Part shown: piece after piece, positions 36,687 to 47,600 of the stretch
Layout: every line of letters starts with the position of its first letter
How positions within the stretch are numbered: the stretch's first letter is position 1
Source: Bacillota bacterium
GTDB lineage: Bacteria > Vulcanimicrobiota > JAJTBE01
Length of the DNA: 64,000 nt
Direction of reading: 5' to 3'
Assembly (NCBI GenBank): GCA_021287065.1
Contig: JAJTBE010000089.1
Location: forward strand, 1 to 64,000
Translations under genes and position numbers: made by a program
The notes under the pieces: generated by a model
The model's input: only the letters and a program-made list of their open reading frames with translations
Database searches by the model: none
What the model was told of the DNA's origin: nothing

Positions 36687-38372
36687 TTGAAAATATATGT
36701 ACGGATACTACTGATAGCGCTTTCGGCATTTCTGATGTTTCTGTCCTTTCCCCATGCCGATCAGGGATGGTTAGCCTGGATCTCTATGATTCCAGGCTTT
36801 ATTGCTATATGTGGGACCGGAACAAAGAAAGGTTTCTGGCTTGGCTGGCTTTTTGGATCCCTTTTCTACGGATTCATCACAAGCTGGTTCGGAATTTTTG
36901 GCTGGGAACCCCTCGTTGTCGGAAGCCTCTTTTTTGGACTCTATTTTGCCATATTCTTTATTGTTTATGGATATTACACCGAAAAATCAGCACCTGCCTC
37001 CCAATGGCAGAGATTTCTTATTGCACCAATGCTCTGGGCTGCCGTTGAGTGGCTGAAAGCTCAGGGAATATTTGGTTTCCCCTGGGGAGACCTCGGAATA
37101 ACCCAATACAAATTTCAGGCTCTCCTCCAGACTGCATCAGTCTTTGGCGTGTATGGAATCAGCTTTGTGGTGGTTTTCGTAAACAATCTGATTGCAGAAA
37201 CCATACTTGCGATAGCAGCTTTCGGAAACGAAACAGGTATAAAACCCTGGAAAGAATTTCCGAAACCCGCATTCTGGTCTGGCGCTGCAAACCTTTTCAA
37301 AATGCTCACAGCAGAAAAAGGCGAAAATATCACCCTCAGAACCGCATGGATAGCTTCCGCCCTACTCATCCCCGCTATTCTTATAAGCGGACAGCTTATG
37401 GTTCCCATGCAGGTCAAAGTCGGTGATTACGAAAGCGTCTGTAACGGAAAAGTTAAAGTGGGAATCACCCAAATCAACATGAATCAGTATGAAAAATGGC
37501 ATCCAAAAAACCTTAATAAATCACTGAAACTTCTGGAAGAAGGAACTAAAGAACTGGTTAAAAACCAGGCTCAGGTTGTTATATGGCCCGAAACAGCCAT
37601 TCCTCAGACAAACCCCCTCAACAATTATTCCCTGAGAGAGTTTCTGACCAGAATTCCCGTTCAGAATAAGGTTGAACTCATTGCCGGCATTGTTGATAAA
37701 AACAGCGGCAACTTTTTCAACACTGTTATACATATCAATCAGGAAGGCGAAGTTGTATCAAAATACAACAAAATTCAGCTCGTCCCCCTCGGTGAGTATT
37801 TCCCCTTCCCCGCCTTTCTCAAAAAGTATAAAATCTTTGATCGTATAGGCAATTACACCCATGGCACAGAGCTGAAAATCTTTGACACACCTTACGGCAA
37901 ATTCCAGCCGTTGATCTGTTTCGAATCATTCTTCCCATATCTGGCAAGGAAAGGCGTTGCTCAGGGCACACAGATTCTTGTAGTGCAGACTAACGATTCC
38001 TGGTTCCACAGAAGCAATGCCGCAAAAATCCATTATATCAACGGAATGTTCAGAGCAGTTGAAAACAGGGTCTGGCTCGTCCAGTGCGCAAACAGCGGCG
38101 TTTCAGGCGTAATCGATCCCTGGGGCAGATCCCTTATGGAAACAGAACTTTTTGTTCAGACAAACATAAGCTGTGATATATACCCATACAACTCACCAAG
38201 AACGCTATACAACCGCTGGGGAAATATCTTCCCCGTTACCGCAGGTCTGGCTGCGATTATACTTCTCCTGCTACCCGTATTGAGATCAAACCGTAAAGGT
38301 AACAATAAACCGGACAGTAAATTACAGACTCAGGATAAAACAAAAGAAAAAGATAAGGCGGAAACAAAGTGA
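36687..38372 (+). CDS. lnt: Apolipoprotein N-acyltransferase
   Basis: 561 residues. It adds the third acyl chain to the N-terminal Cys of lipoproteins in the inner membrane. The N-terminal 240 residues form about six to seven membrane helices (FLMFLSFPHADQGWLAWISM at the start). The nitrilase-type domain has the catalytic triad Glu in VVIWPETAIP, Lys in YNKIQLVPLGEY and Cys in PLICFESFFPY. The start is TTG at 36687, 7 bp after an AGG, because no better start precedes the first helix. A Lys-rich tail ends the protein. The presence of lnt supports a diderm cell plan. Confidence 0.93.
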   Translation: MKIYVRILLIALSAFLMFLSFPHADQGWLAWISMIPGFIAICGTGTKKGFWLGWLFGSLFYGFITSWFGIFGWEPLVVGSLFFGLYFAIFFIVYGYYTEKSAPASQWQRFLIAPMLWAAVEWLKAQGIFGFPWGDLGITQYKFQALLQTASVFGVYGISFVVVFVNNLIAETILAIAAFGNETGIKPWKEFPKPAFWSGAANLFKMLTAEKGENITLRTAWIASALLIPAILISGQLMVPMQVKVGDYESVCNGKVKVGITQINMNQYEKWHPKNLNKSLKLLEEGTKELVKNQAQVVIWPETAIPQTNPLNNYSLREFLTRIPVQNKVELIAGIVDKNSGNFFNTVIHINQEGEVVSKYNKIQLVPLGEYFPFPAFLKKYKIFDRIGNYTHGTELKIFDTPYGKFQPLICFESFFPYLARKGVAQGTQILVVQTNDSWFHRSNAAKIHYINGMFRAVENRVWLVQCANSGVSGVIDPWGRSLMETELFVQTNISCDIYPYNSPRTLYNRWGNIFPVTAGLAAIILLLLPVLRSNRKGNNKPDSKLQTQDKTKEKDKAETK

Positions 38373-40414
38373 ACGATATTCCGGATAAACGAGAGAAAAA
38401 AATATTCTATACACTGTATATCCTGCTCATAGCAAGCGTTGTTCTGGCATTTTCAACCATTTTCAACGAATCGTTTGTTGCACCGAAACGTTTTTTTCTC
38501 AGAGGATTTACCATCCTGCTTATCGTTTTCTGGTCTTTTATTCAGGTAAAATACGGATTCAGGCTGCCTTCATATAAAGCTATTTATGCGTCGGCAGCTT
38601 ATTTCGCATTTGTTCTTGTTTCGCTGTTCGTATCACGCAGTATTCTTCAGGGCATCCCTCAGGTAGTGGATCTTGCCTGCTATCTGGCAATCTTCTTAAT
38701 CACCCTGACTTTCATAAACAAAGAAGATACTGCGCGGACAGGCACATTTCTTCTCGCCATATCCATTCCCGTATCAATCTATTCTGTAATGCAGCACCTC
38801 GGAGTGGATCCCGTAAGCTGGGAGCAGGTGGATCTGATTAAAAACAGATCCATATCCACACTCGGCAATCCCGATTTTCTCTCTGCTTTCCTCGTTTTAG
38901 TCATCCCGGTGGCATTCTGTATGTCCTTCAGAAAAGAAACAAAGGCAGGGGGAATTCCCGAACTCATTATCTGGGCTTTCAACTGCGCAGTTCTTATAGG
39001 AACATATTCGAGAGCGGGCCTTCTCGCCCTCATAGCGGGTTTTATCATTTCTCTTTTCTTCATAGGCAAAACGGTTCTTCTCGAAAACAAAAAGAAACTC
39101 GTCGCCATTGTGCTCCTTATAGCTTTAGCAGCAGGCCTTGTACTTCTGATGGAAAAAACCGGTGAAACACGCCATACGCTTCAGGAGAGAGTCTCTGGCG
39201 TTGTAACAATGAAAGATAATAATGTTTCCACCAGATTATATCTCTGGCAGGCAGCATTAAAAATTATAGAAAAAAGCCCGGTGTTCGGAACCGGACCCAA
39301 TACATTCCAGTTTTCATACCTCCCCTACCGCAATCTCGAACCTGTTGGAATCAGAGCAAGAATAGCTATAGCAGAATCTCCCCATAATTATTACCTCGAT
39401 ATAGCCTGCTCATCAGGCATCCCTGCTTTGCTGGCTTTGTTTGTGATTTTGGGAATTACATATTACGGAGGTTTCAAATCATTTTATTCAGGCAGCTCCG
39501 ATAAAAATGAAAGTGATAAACCTTCAATCATTCGTCTCACCGGTGATGACAGACTGATAGCCGCTGGTTTTCTTGCCGGTATTACATCATATCTTGTTCA
39601 TCACCTTGCGGGTTACCCCACACTCCCAGACGAACTTTTGTTCTGGGTCTATCTTGGATTCTGTCAGATTCTCTTCTTTGGAAAACAGGTGTTGTGGGAA
39701 GCCAAACCAGTGGTCAAAATGGCAGACCTCAGGGCGGCAGTGATGATAGTGGTTGTTTTTTCAGCCATCATCCTTCTCATATCAAGCTTCCGCCTCCTGT
39801 CCTCCGACTATTTCTTCAACCGCGCAAGAGGATTCCAGTCCTCTATTGATTCGGTTACTGAATACAAATGGAAAGAATATTGTGTAAATAAAGCTGAAGA
39901 GAGTTATGCCAAAGCCCTCGAAAACGATCCTGTAAACCCGAAAATCTGGCTCCAGAGAGGTAAACTCTACGAACAGTTCCTCGGTATTAATATCATTAAA
40001 GACAACAACAACAGTCTGTTCCAGACTGCATATAAAAGTTACACCCTCGCCATTAAACTCAACCCCAGAGACCCATATCCCCATGCAGATTTGGGAAGAC
40101 TCTGCAGAAACTGGAGCGATCCGGTGATAGCTGAAAAAGCATACAGACAGGCGCTGATGCTTGACCCTTATAATGTTCTGTTTATGACGGACCTTGCTAT
40201 TCTCTGTCAGGATCAGAAACGCAATGACGAAGCTGAATTTCTCTTCAAAAAAGTAATTGAAATCTACCCCGAAGGCGCATGGGTATATGGCAACATCGGC
40301 GTTTTCTACAACACCAAAGGCGATAAGGCAAAAGCAGTGGAATACCTGAACAAATGCCTCGCTATCGACCCCAACGCAGAAAGATACAAAGCTGTCCTCG
40401 ATAAGATAAAATAA
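38369..40414 (+). CDS. O-antigen ligase/polymerase-like protein with C-terminal TPRs
   Basis: 681 residues. About eleven membrane helices include the typical GTYSRAGLLALIAGFII and the periplasmic loop with FGTGPNTFQFSY and ESPHNYYLDIACSSG, which define the Wzy_C (WaaL/PglL) family. The C-terminal 200 residues hold TPRs (AYKSYTLAIKLNPRDPYPHADL, AEKAYRQALMLDPYN). It joins a polyprenyl-linked glycan to lipid A-core, protein or another glycan. GTG start with a 4-bp GTGA overlap with lnt, hence coupled translation. Confidence 0.85.
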   Translation: MNDIPDKREKKIFYTLYILLIASVVLAFSTIFNESFVAPKRFFLRGFTILLIVFWSFIQVKYGFRLPSYKAIYASAAYFAFVLVSLFVSRSILQGIPQVVDLACYLAIFLITLTFINKEDTARTGTFLLAISIPVSIYSVMQHLGVDPVSWEQVDLIKNRSISTLGNPDFLSAFLVLVIPVAFCMSFRKETKAGGIPELIIWAFNCAVLIGTYSRAGLLALIAGFIISLFFIGKTVLLENKKKLVAIVLLIALAAGLVLLMEKTGETRHTLQERVSGVVTMKDNNVSTRLYLWQAALKIIEKSPVFGTGPNTFQFSYLPYRNLEPVGIRARIAIAESPHNYYLDIACSSGIPALLALFVILGITYYGGFKSFYSGSSDKNESDKPSIIRLTGDDRLIAAGFLAGITSYLVHHLAGYPTLPDELLFWVYLGFCQILFFGKQVLWEAKPVVKMADLRAAVMIVVVFSAIILLISSFRLLSSDYFFNRARGFQSSIDSVTEYKWKEYCVNKAEESYAKALENDPVNPKIWLQRGKLYEQFLGINIIKDNNNSLFQTAYKSYTLAIKLNPRDPYPHADLGRLCRNWSDPVIAEKAYRQALMLDPYNVLFMTDLAILCQDQKRNDEAEFLFKKVIEIYPEGAWVYGNIGVFYNTKGDKAKAVEYLNKCLAIDPNAERYKAVLDKIK

Positions 40415-40467
40415 ACACCCCGATTCACAATACCACTGAATTAGTAAAATTCACTCAAATCCCGGAC

Positions 40468-40692
40468 CCAATACTCCTGTTTTTCAAGGGAGGAGGTTCG
40501 GAGGAAACCTCGCTTTTCCAAAAAAGCGTGGTTCCTATGACGGTCCCCAAACCCCACGGTCCCCGGTCGGTCCCCAATTCCAAAAGTTTTGGGATGGAGG
40601 TCCGGAGGAAACTTTTTTCAAAAAGTTTCCTCTGGGAGCTGGGCATACCGATCCAAGCCTCGTGAGCGTTCAGAAAAATCCATACCTTATTG
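40468..40692. repeat. 226-bp interspersed repeat, copy B
   Basis: Same orientation and nearly the same length as 16997-17222, sharing the three palindromes (CGCTTTTCCAAAAAAGCG, CCAAAAGTTTTGG, and the GGAGGAAAC/GTTTCCTC inverted pair). Confidence 0.75.
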
Positions 40693-40704
40693 CCCCAAAC
40701 CTCC

Positions 40705-41127
40705 CGCCAACCGCCAGCAAACCCCACAACCACAAGCTTCGCCAACGATCGTAGGAGGGGTTTGCAACCCCGACGCGGACCCGCAGGTCCGCCCCACCGC
40801 AAACCTGTTCCACCATCAAACCCTAAAACCACAATCTGAACAAACATCTGCCGGATCGCAGGCGTCCCGCCTGCTTCAAAACCAACCGCCAACCGCCAGC
40901 AAACCCAATAACCACAAGCTTCGCCAACGATCGTAGGAGGGGTTTGCAACCCCGACGCGGACCCGCAGGTCCGCCCCACCGCAAACCTGTTCCACCATCA
41001 AACCCTAAAACCACAATCTGAGCAAACATATGCCGGATCGCAGGCGTCCCGCCTGCTCCAAAACCAACCGCCAACCGCCAGCAAACCCAATAACCACAAG
41101 CTTCGCCAACGATCGTGCGAGGGGTTT
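40705..41127. repeat. 182-bp tandem repeat, about 2.3 copies, with REP-like palindromes
   Basis: CGCCAACCGCCAGCAAACC recurs at 40705, 40887 and about 41069, exactly 182 bp apart. Each unit carries palindromes such as GCGGACCCGCAGGTCCGC and GCAGGCGTCCCGCCTGC. The third copy is cut off at 41127, where the inverted-end element begins. Confidence 0.8.
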
Positions 41128-41294
41128 GCAGAGACTGTGTAAAAACTAACCCGAACGACGTAGCGCAGGTCTTCAGACCTGCTATGTAGTTGTTTGTCAA
41201 AATGATACATACAATATATAGTATCAAACATCTTGGTTTTGACCCAGACAGCAAGGCTAAAGCCTTGCGCTACTTGTTTTTACACAATCTCTGC
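41128..41294. repeat. 167-bp MITE-like element with 19-bp terminal inverted repeats
   Basis: The ends GCAGAGACTGTGTAAAAAC (41128-41146) and GTTTTTACACAATCTCTGC (41276-41294) are inverted with one mismatch. Inside are a second inverted pair (GTAGCGCA at 41160 and TGCGCTAC at 41266) and two hairpins (GCAGGTCTTCAGACCTGC, GCAAGGCTAAAGCCTTGC). There is no coding capacity. Confidence 0.65.
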
Positions 41295-41330
41295 AATCCC
41301 AATACCACTGAAAGCAAAAACCACTCCGAT

Positions 41331-41373
41331 CCCCACGGTCCCTGGTCGGTCCCTAATCCCAAAAGTTTTGGGA
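41331..41373. repeat. Partial third copy of the 226-bp repeat
   Basis: 43 bp matching 17083-17125 with about two differences, ending in the CCCAAAAGTTTTGGG palindrome. Confidence 0.6.
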
Positions 41374-41781
41374 AGGCGGGACAGGCGGAAGTGTCTGCGA
41401 TCCGGCAGCATTGGCGTTTTATCAACCTTATGAGGTTAACAGGTGATCTGAATTTGTTTTCCGGCGAGCCTATTGGCTCACCTCTGACAACAATGAATGA
41501 AAACCTGGATTAAATGGATTTATCCGGTCCTCTCTGATACCATTTTGCCATGATGTTTACAATACTGACGGGATGCTTCAACCTTTTGTGAGGTGTTCAC
41601 AATGGCGATATACTGTGAATATGTTGGAAAGTCGGTATTGCACATCGCAAATCTCTTTTAATGTCGGATTTGATAACCATACAGTAAACCCGACGCCCCT
41701 CGGAACCGATATCAGAATTCAGTCTGATGGAAGGCAGATTTCCCAAAAATGCAAAGCTTCCTATTAAAAGTCTCAATTCAA

Positions 41782-41841
41782 AAGGAAGAGGCTGCCCTCA
41801 AAGCTTTGATATCACTTAGCTTTCAGGGCAGCCTCTTCCTT
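41782..41841 (-). terminator. clpC terminator hairpin
   Basis: A 24-bp stem with one mismatch (AAGGAAGAGGCTGCCC pairing with GGGCAGCCTCTTCCTT and beyond) with a 12-base loop, 18 bp after the clpC stop. On the minus strand it ends in a short T run. Confidence 0.75.
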
Positions 41842-41859
41842 ATATTATTTTAACTGTTA

Positions 41860-44349
41860 TCAGACAGTTTCTTCTACGGGTTTTTCAGCAGCCGGGGTTT
41901 CCTCACCCTGCTTTTTGAATGTCAGTTTGCCTTCTTCTTTGGGATCTGCATCTACAACAACAGTATCCCCTTCTTTAAAGGTAAGCCTGATGAATTCTTC
42001 AGCGAGAGGATCTTCCACCATTCTCTGAATGGCTCTGCGCAGAGGTCTGGCTCCGTATGCCGGATCATAACCTTCTTTTGCAAGAACCTGTTTGGCGGCA
42101 TCAGTGTATTCCATCTTACGGCCCTGAGCTTCCACTTCGCCTCTGACTCTGCCCATCATAAGATCCACGATCTGGCGGATCTCATCTTCGCTGAGTCTTG
42201 TGAATACGATGGTTTCATCAATACGGTTGAGGAATTCGGGTTTGAAGAGCTTCTTGGTTTCTTCAAGAATTCTCTTGCGCAATTTTTCATGCTGCTGCTC
42301 CGGAGTTCCTTCATCTTTGACTTTACGGAATCCAATGTCTTCAGTGGCGGCGATTTCTCTCACACCAATGTTCGAAGTCATAATGATGATTGTATTCTTA
42401 AAGTCGATGACTCTGCCCTGTGAATCGGTGATTCTGCCGTCTTCAAATACCTGAAGAAGGATGTTGAATACATCAGGATGCGCTTTTTCGATTTCATCAA
42501 GGAGTACAACCGAGTAGGGTTTTCTTCTGACGACTTCAGTAATCTGGCCGCCCTCTTCAAATCCCACATAACCGGGAGGTGCTCCGACGAGTCTTGAAAC
42601 CGCAAATTTTTCCATATATTCGGACATGTCAACACGAACGAGTGCATCTTCGTCTTCAAACAGGAACTCTGCCAGCGCTCTGGCAAGCTCTGTTTTACCA
42701 ACGCCGGTGGGTCCGAGGAATATGAATATGCCTGTGGGTCTCTTGGGATCCTTCAGACCTGCTCTTGCTCTCTTGATAGCTCTGGAAATAGCTACCACAG
42801 CATCGTGCTGGCCTATAATTCTCTTATGGAGATCATTCTCCATATTGAGAAGTTTCTGGCTTTCTTCCTCTGCAAGCTTCGAAACGGGAATCTTGGTCCA
42901 GGTGGCTACAATGTGGGCAATATCATCACCTGTAACGGTGTTGAGCGACTCGCCCCTGTTTGCTTTCTTCTGATCCCATTCTCTTTCCAGTTTCTCTTTC
43001 TGACGGCGCAGCTTCTCTTCTTTTTCCCTGAGCTGGACTGCCCGTTCATACTCCTGCATCTGGATAACGGCATCTTTTTCCTGTCTGACTGCTCTTAGCT
43101 TGGAATCCACTTCTTTCAGCTCCGGCGGAGGCATAGTCGCCTGCAGGCGTACTCTGGAAGCAGCTTCGTCCATAACATCAATTGCTTTGTCAGGCAGATG
43201 CCTGTCGGTAATATATCTCGAAGCAAGTTTAACTGAGGTTGTGATTGCTTCGTCTGTTATCTGAACTTTATGGTGAGCTTCATATCTGTCTCTGAGGCCC
43301 TTGAGAATATCAATAGCTTCATCAACGGAAGGCTCTTCCACAATAATTGGCTGGAAACGCCTTTCAAGTGCGGCGTCCTTTTCGATATATTTGCGATACT
43401 CATCAAGGGTGGTTGCACCGATACACTGCAGCTCGCCTCTTGAAAGCGGCGGTTTAAGTATATTTGAGGCGTCAATGGCGCCTTCGGCTGCACCTGCACC
43501 CACGATGGTGTGAAGTTCATCAATGAAAAGAACGATCTCACCAGCAGCCTGACGGATTTCATCCATAACTCTCTTCAGACGTTCTTCAAATTCGCCTCTG
43601 TATTTGGTTCCGGCAACAAGGCCTGCCAAATCAAGGGAAATAACCCTTTTGTCGGCGAGAAGTTCGGGAACTTCATTATGAATAATGCGCTGTGCAAGTC
43701 CTTCCACGATTGCGGTCTTACCTACACCAGGCTCCCCGAGAAGCGCCGGGTTGTTTTTTGTTCTTCTTGAAAGAATCTGAACAACTCTCTCAATTTCAAC
43801 ATGTCTGCCGATAACCGGATCAAGTTTGTTTTCCTTTGCCATTTTGGTAAGGTCTCTTCCATACTGATCCAGAGTCGGGGTTTTTGTTCTTTCTTTGGGA
43901 AGGGCGGGAGATGTTTCAACTCCAAGGAGTTTGGTTATTTCCGCTCTGATCTTGCCGGGATCAACTCCCAGATTGGAAAGAACACGGGCAGCAACTCCTT
44001 CTCCTTCTTTTACAAGACCCAGAAGAAGATGCTCGGTTCCTATATAATTATGAGAAAGATTTCTTGCTTCCTCAAAAGCCAGTTCTATAACTCTTTTTGC
44101 TCTGGGGGTAAAAACCATTTCCTGATTGCCGGGCTTTGTACCCTTACCGACTATAGCTTCAACTTCGCTGCGAACTTTCTGCAGACTTATTCCAAGATTT
44201 TCGAGAACCTTGGCGGCTACTGATTCCCCTTCGCTTATGATTCCAAGCAGAAGGTGTTCGGTGCCGATATAGTTATTGCCGAGTCGCTGAGCTTCTTCCT
44301 GAGCAAGAACAATTGCTTTTCTGGCTCGCTCTGTGAAAGGCTCCCACAT
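41860..44349 (-). CDS. clpC: AAA+ unfoldase ClpC
   Basis: 829 residues. It unfolds substrates for ClpP or as a chaperone. Two Clp N-repeats ([35 protein letters not shown]) lead to AAA domain 1 ([13 protein letters not shown]; Walker [10 protein letters not shown]). The UVR-type middle region ([15 protein letters not shown], coiled coil) follows, then AAA domain 2 ([27 protein letters not shown]) and the C-terminal domain ([20 protein letters not shown]). The frame starts 8 codons earlier, but AAGGAGG ends 7 bp before the ATG at 44349. No ctsR, mcsA or mcsB is adjacent and no CIRCE-like dyad is seen. Confidence 0.95.
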   Translation of the reverse strand: MWEPFTERARKAIVLAQEEAQRLGNNYIGTEHLLLGIISEGESVAAKVLENLGISLQKVRSEVEAIVGKGTKPGNQEMVFTPRAKRVIELAFEEARNLSHNYIGTEHLLLGLVKEGEGVAARVLSNLGVDPGKIRAEITKLLGVETSPALPKERTKTPTLDQYGRDLTKMAKENKLDPVIGRHVEIERVVQILSRRTKNNPALLGEPGVGKTAIVEGLAQRIIHNEVPELLADKRVISLDLAGLVAGTKYRGEFEERLKRVMDEIRQAAGEIVLFIDELHTIVGAGAAEGAIDASNILKPPLSRGELQCIGATTLDEYRKYIEKDAALERRFQPIIVEEPSVDEAIDILKGLRDRYEAHHKVQITDEAITTSVKLASRYITDRHLPDKAIDVMDEAASRVRLQATMPPPELKEVDSKLRAVRQEKDAVIQMQEYERAVQLREKEEKLRRQKEKLEREWDQKKANRGESLNTVTGDDIAHIVATWTKIPVSKLAEEESQKLLNMENDLHKRIIGQHDAVVAISRAIKRARAGLKDPKRPTGIFIFLGPTGVGKTELARALAEFLFEDEDALVRVDMSEYMEKFAVSRLVGAPPGYVGFEEGGQITEVVRRKPYSVVLLDEIEKAHPDVFNILLQVFEDGRITDSQGRVIDFKNTIIIMTSNIGVREIAATEDIGFRKVKDEGTPEQQHEKLRKRILEETKKLFKPEFLNRIDETIVFTRLSEDEIRQIVDLMMGRVRGEVEAQGRKMEYTDAAKQVLAKEGYDPAYGARPLRRAIQRMVEDPLAEEFIRLTFKEGDTVVVDADPKEEGKLTFKKQGEETPAAEKPVEETV

Positions 44350-44525
44350 ATATGAACCTCCTTGGTTAGTCATTATTTCCGGTAAAAAGATTATTAATCT
44401 TCCTATTATCCTTTTGATTCAGATTATCTCCGCAAGATTCAAAGCTTCTACAAAAGATAAGTATTTCCTACCTGAGACCTTTCTGACAAAAGAAAAATTG
44501 AGTTGAATCATTTTTAAAACAATAC

Positions 44526-44587
44526 TGCCCGCAGAGAGTATGGCGCTTTACCTGAAAGCACCTTAATGTTTCGACTCTCTGCGGGCA
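44526..44587 (-). terminator. rpoC terminator hairpin
   Basis: A perfect 14-bp stem (TGCCCGCAGAGAGT with ACTCTCTGCGGGCA) with a 34-base loop lies 34 bp after the rpoC stop, separating rpoBC from clpC. A moderate T run follows on the minus strand. Confidence 0.7.
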
Positions 44588-44620
44588 GATATATTTGATT
44601 TTATCTATGAAGAAGTTCAG

Positions 44621-47600
44621 TTATATAGAAAGGGTTTCCTCGTTCTGATCTTCCACTTCCTCGATTTCCTCTTCTTCTTCTTCCTCTTCAACCTCATCAT
44701 AGTAATCCTCGTCTTCATCTTCGAGGAGATGCTTTGCATCCTGTGAGGTGATACCAATATTGCGGTATCTCGGCATACCCGTTCCCGCCGGTATCAGCTT
44801 ACCGATGATGACATTTTCCTTGAGGCCCAGCAGGTTGTCAATCTTGCCTTTAATGGCTGCATCAGTGAGAACTCTTGTGGTTTCCTGGAATGATGCTGCC
44901 GACAGGAACGAATCCGTGGCCAGTGAAGCTTTGGTAACACCCAGCATTATAGGTCTGAATGTAGCCGGCTTTCCGCCTTCCTGTTTCATTCTCTGGTTTT
45001 CATCTTCCAGTGCAAAAGTATCAACCAACTGTCCGGGCAGGAAGTCGGTATCTCCCTGATTTTCGATCTTAACTCTGCGAAGCATCTGACGAACAATTAC
45101 TTCGAAGTGCTTGTCATTAATATCCACGCCCTGAGAACGATATACATCCTGAACTTCGTCTACGATATAACGCTGAACTGCGTTGATACCTTCGATGCGA
45201 AGTATGTCGTGGGGGTTTTTGTTACCTTCCGTAAGAGGCTGGCCAGGTCTTACATGGTCCCCTTCCTTAACCAGAAGTTTGGTCTGTACGGGAACTTTGT
45301 ATTCTTCCTTAACTTCGCCTGAAATACTGGTAACAGTAATTTTCAGAAGACTCTTCTCAATGGATTTCTCCACAATACCCTCAAACTCGGCAATAAGTCC
45401 GTATCCTTTAGGCTTTCTGGCTTCGTAGAGTTCTTCAACTCTCGGAAGACCCTGAATGATGTCTTCCATTGCCACGCCGCCGAGGTGGAAGGTTCGAAGT
45501 GTAAGCTGGGTGCCGGGTTCGCCGATTGACTGGGCAGCGATGATACCGATTGTTTCACCGATCTCCACCAGTTCGCCCGTCGCAAGGTCTCTGCCGTAAC
45601 AGGCTGAGCATACGCCGTGCCGTGTTTTGCAGGTAAGAACTGAGCGAATCGCAACCTGAGCGTACTCTTCAGGTATCTTTATGATAAAGTCTTCCATCTG
45701 ATTGAAATCATCCGGATCAACTTTATTAGCTTCACAATAACTTTTCCAAAGCTCTCTTACCTTTGTCTGATATACTTCGTTAATGTGTTCCGACTGCATA
45801 TCATCAAGGAGAGTGCCTTTTTCGTAAAGAACAGCTCCCGTATCGGGATCAATTATATCCTGAGCCAATGTTCTGCTTCTGATTCTCTCATAAAGCATCA
45901 ATGTATCATCAAGGCTTTCATTTGGCTTTACCGTATCCACATAAATGAAGTCGCCTTCCACTGAAAGAACATTTTCATCAATGTTATAATCAATAGCTTC
46001 CTGACATCTTGCGCATTCGATATCGCCGTAGTGGTTTTTCTGACCGCAGCACTGGCATATAATCCGTTTCTGACAGTCTTTTTCCCTTACGATAATATCC
46101 TGAGCCACATCGATAAGACGTCTGGTAAGGTATCCTGAGTCAGCGGTTCGAAGTGCCGTATCTGCAAGACCTTTTCTGGCGCCGTGTGTCGAAATAAAGT
46201 ATTCCAGCACTGACAGACCTTCACGGAGGTTCGCTTTTACAGGAAGAGGAATTGTGCGGCCCGAAGGGTCAGACATAAGACCTCTCATACCCGCAATCTG
46301 TTTTACCTGTGAAGGGTTACCTCTTGCGCCTGATGTTGCCATCATATAAATGGGGTTAAGGGAGTCGAAATGCTCCATCATAGCCTTTTCAACATCACGG
46401 GTTGCGTTCATCCATATACGGATAACATGATCATTCTTCTCCTCAGCATTGATATAGCCGTGGAGATAGAATTCCTCGATACCGAACTCTGAAGGATCTT
46501 TGGCTTTGGCATTACTGACCTTTCTGTCAGCAACTTTAAGGATGTCAACTTTCTTAGGCGGAACTTCCACATCACCGATGGAGATTGTAGTTCCGGAAAT
46601 TGTTGCAAACTTGAAGCCGAGGTCCTTAACATTGTCAAGAAGATAAGCTGTATATTTGCTCTTGAACTTGCGATGGAAGTTGGAAACGAATTTCACAATC
46701 TTCTTCTTGTTCAGAGTATAGTTCATAAATGAAAGTTTGTGTGTGGGATGAATCTTGCTGCGGATTACACCGATTCTGAACTCGCCGGGAATAGCTTTGT
46801 GCAGAATTACCCTTCCCACTGTTGTTCTTGTAAGAACTTCAATTTCCGGGTCGATGTAATGTCCGTTTTCATCGGTTTTAAACTCAGTAACCGATTCGTC
46901 CAGCATCGGGATTCTTACCCATACGGGAGCCTGAAGTTCTACAAATCCCTGGTCGTAAGCCATAATAGCTTCGTCCATGGTGGTGAACTTCATACCTTCG
47001 CCCCTCATGCCTCTGCCGTTTTTATACTTCTCGGCAAGACGGGGGTCGTCCATGTATGAATATGTAAGATAATAGATACCAAGCACCATATCCTGTGAAG
47101 GAACCATTGCCGGGTTTCCGTATGAAGGCTGGAGAATGTTGTTGGCTGAAAGCATAAGAATTCTTGCTTCTGCCTGAGCTCCTGCCGACAGGGGAAGGTG
47201 AACGGCCATCTGGTCACCGTCAAAGTCTGCGTTGTAGGGGGCGCAAACCAGAGGATGAATCTGGATAGCTTTTCCTTCAACCAGAACAGGTTCGAATGCC
47301 TGAATACCAAGGCGGTGAAGAGTCGGTGCTCGGTTGAGAAGTACCGGGTGGTCTTTAATTACTTCTTCGAGAACATCCCAGACTTCCGGACGGACTCTTT
47401 CCACCATCTTTTTGGCGCTTTTAATATTATGTACGAGATCTCTCTCGACGAGTTTCTTCATTACAAAGGGTTTGAAAAGTTCAAGAGCCATTTCCTTGGG
47501 AAGACCGCACTGATGGAGTTTCAGCTTCGGACCGACTACGATAACCGAACGGCCTGAGTAGTCCACACGTTTTCCAAGGAGGTTCTGTCTGAATCTTCCC

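Larger units (their letters stand above)
40415..41859. other. Repeat-rich non-coding region
   Basis: About 1.4 kb, clearly more G+C-rich in its middle than the flanking genes, with no credible gene. It contains in order the second copy of the 226-bp repeat, a 182-bp tandem repeat, a 167-bp inverted-end element, a partial third copy of the first repeat, and the clpC terminator hairpin. The frames across it are artefacts of the repeats. Confidence 0.8.

Noticed and set aside
40705-41127. CRISPR array
   Set aside because: The unit is 182 bp and the whole unit is conserved, with no short repeat and variable spacers, and no cas gene is nearby.
40455-41254. Overlapping frames of 115-174 codons
   Set aside because: They read through tandem repeats and palindromes and repeat their own peptide at 182-bp intervals.
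41573-41767. Weak similarity of 41658-41705 to 16893-16940
   Set aside because: About two-thirds identity over 48 bp on the DNA level; too short to call another repeat family without a genome-wide search.
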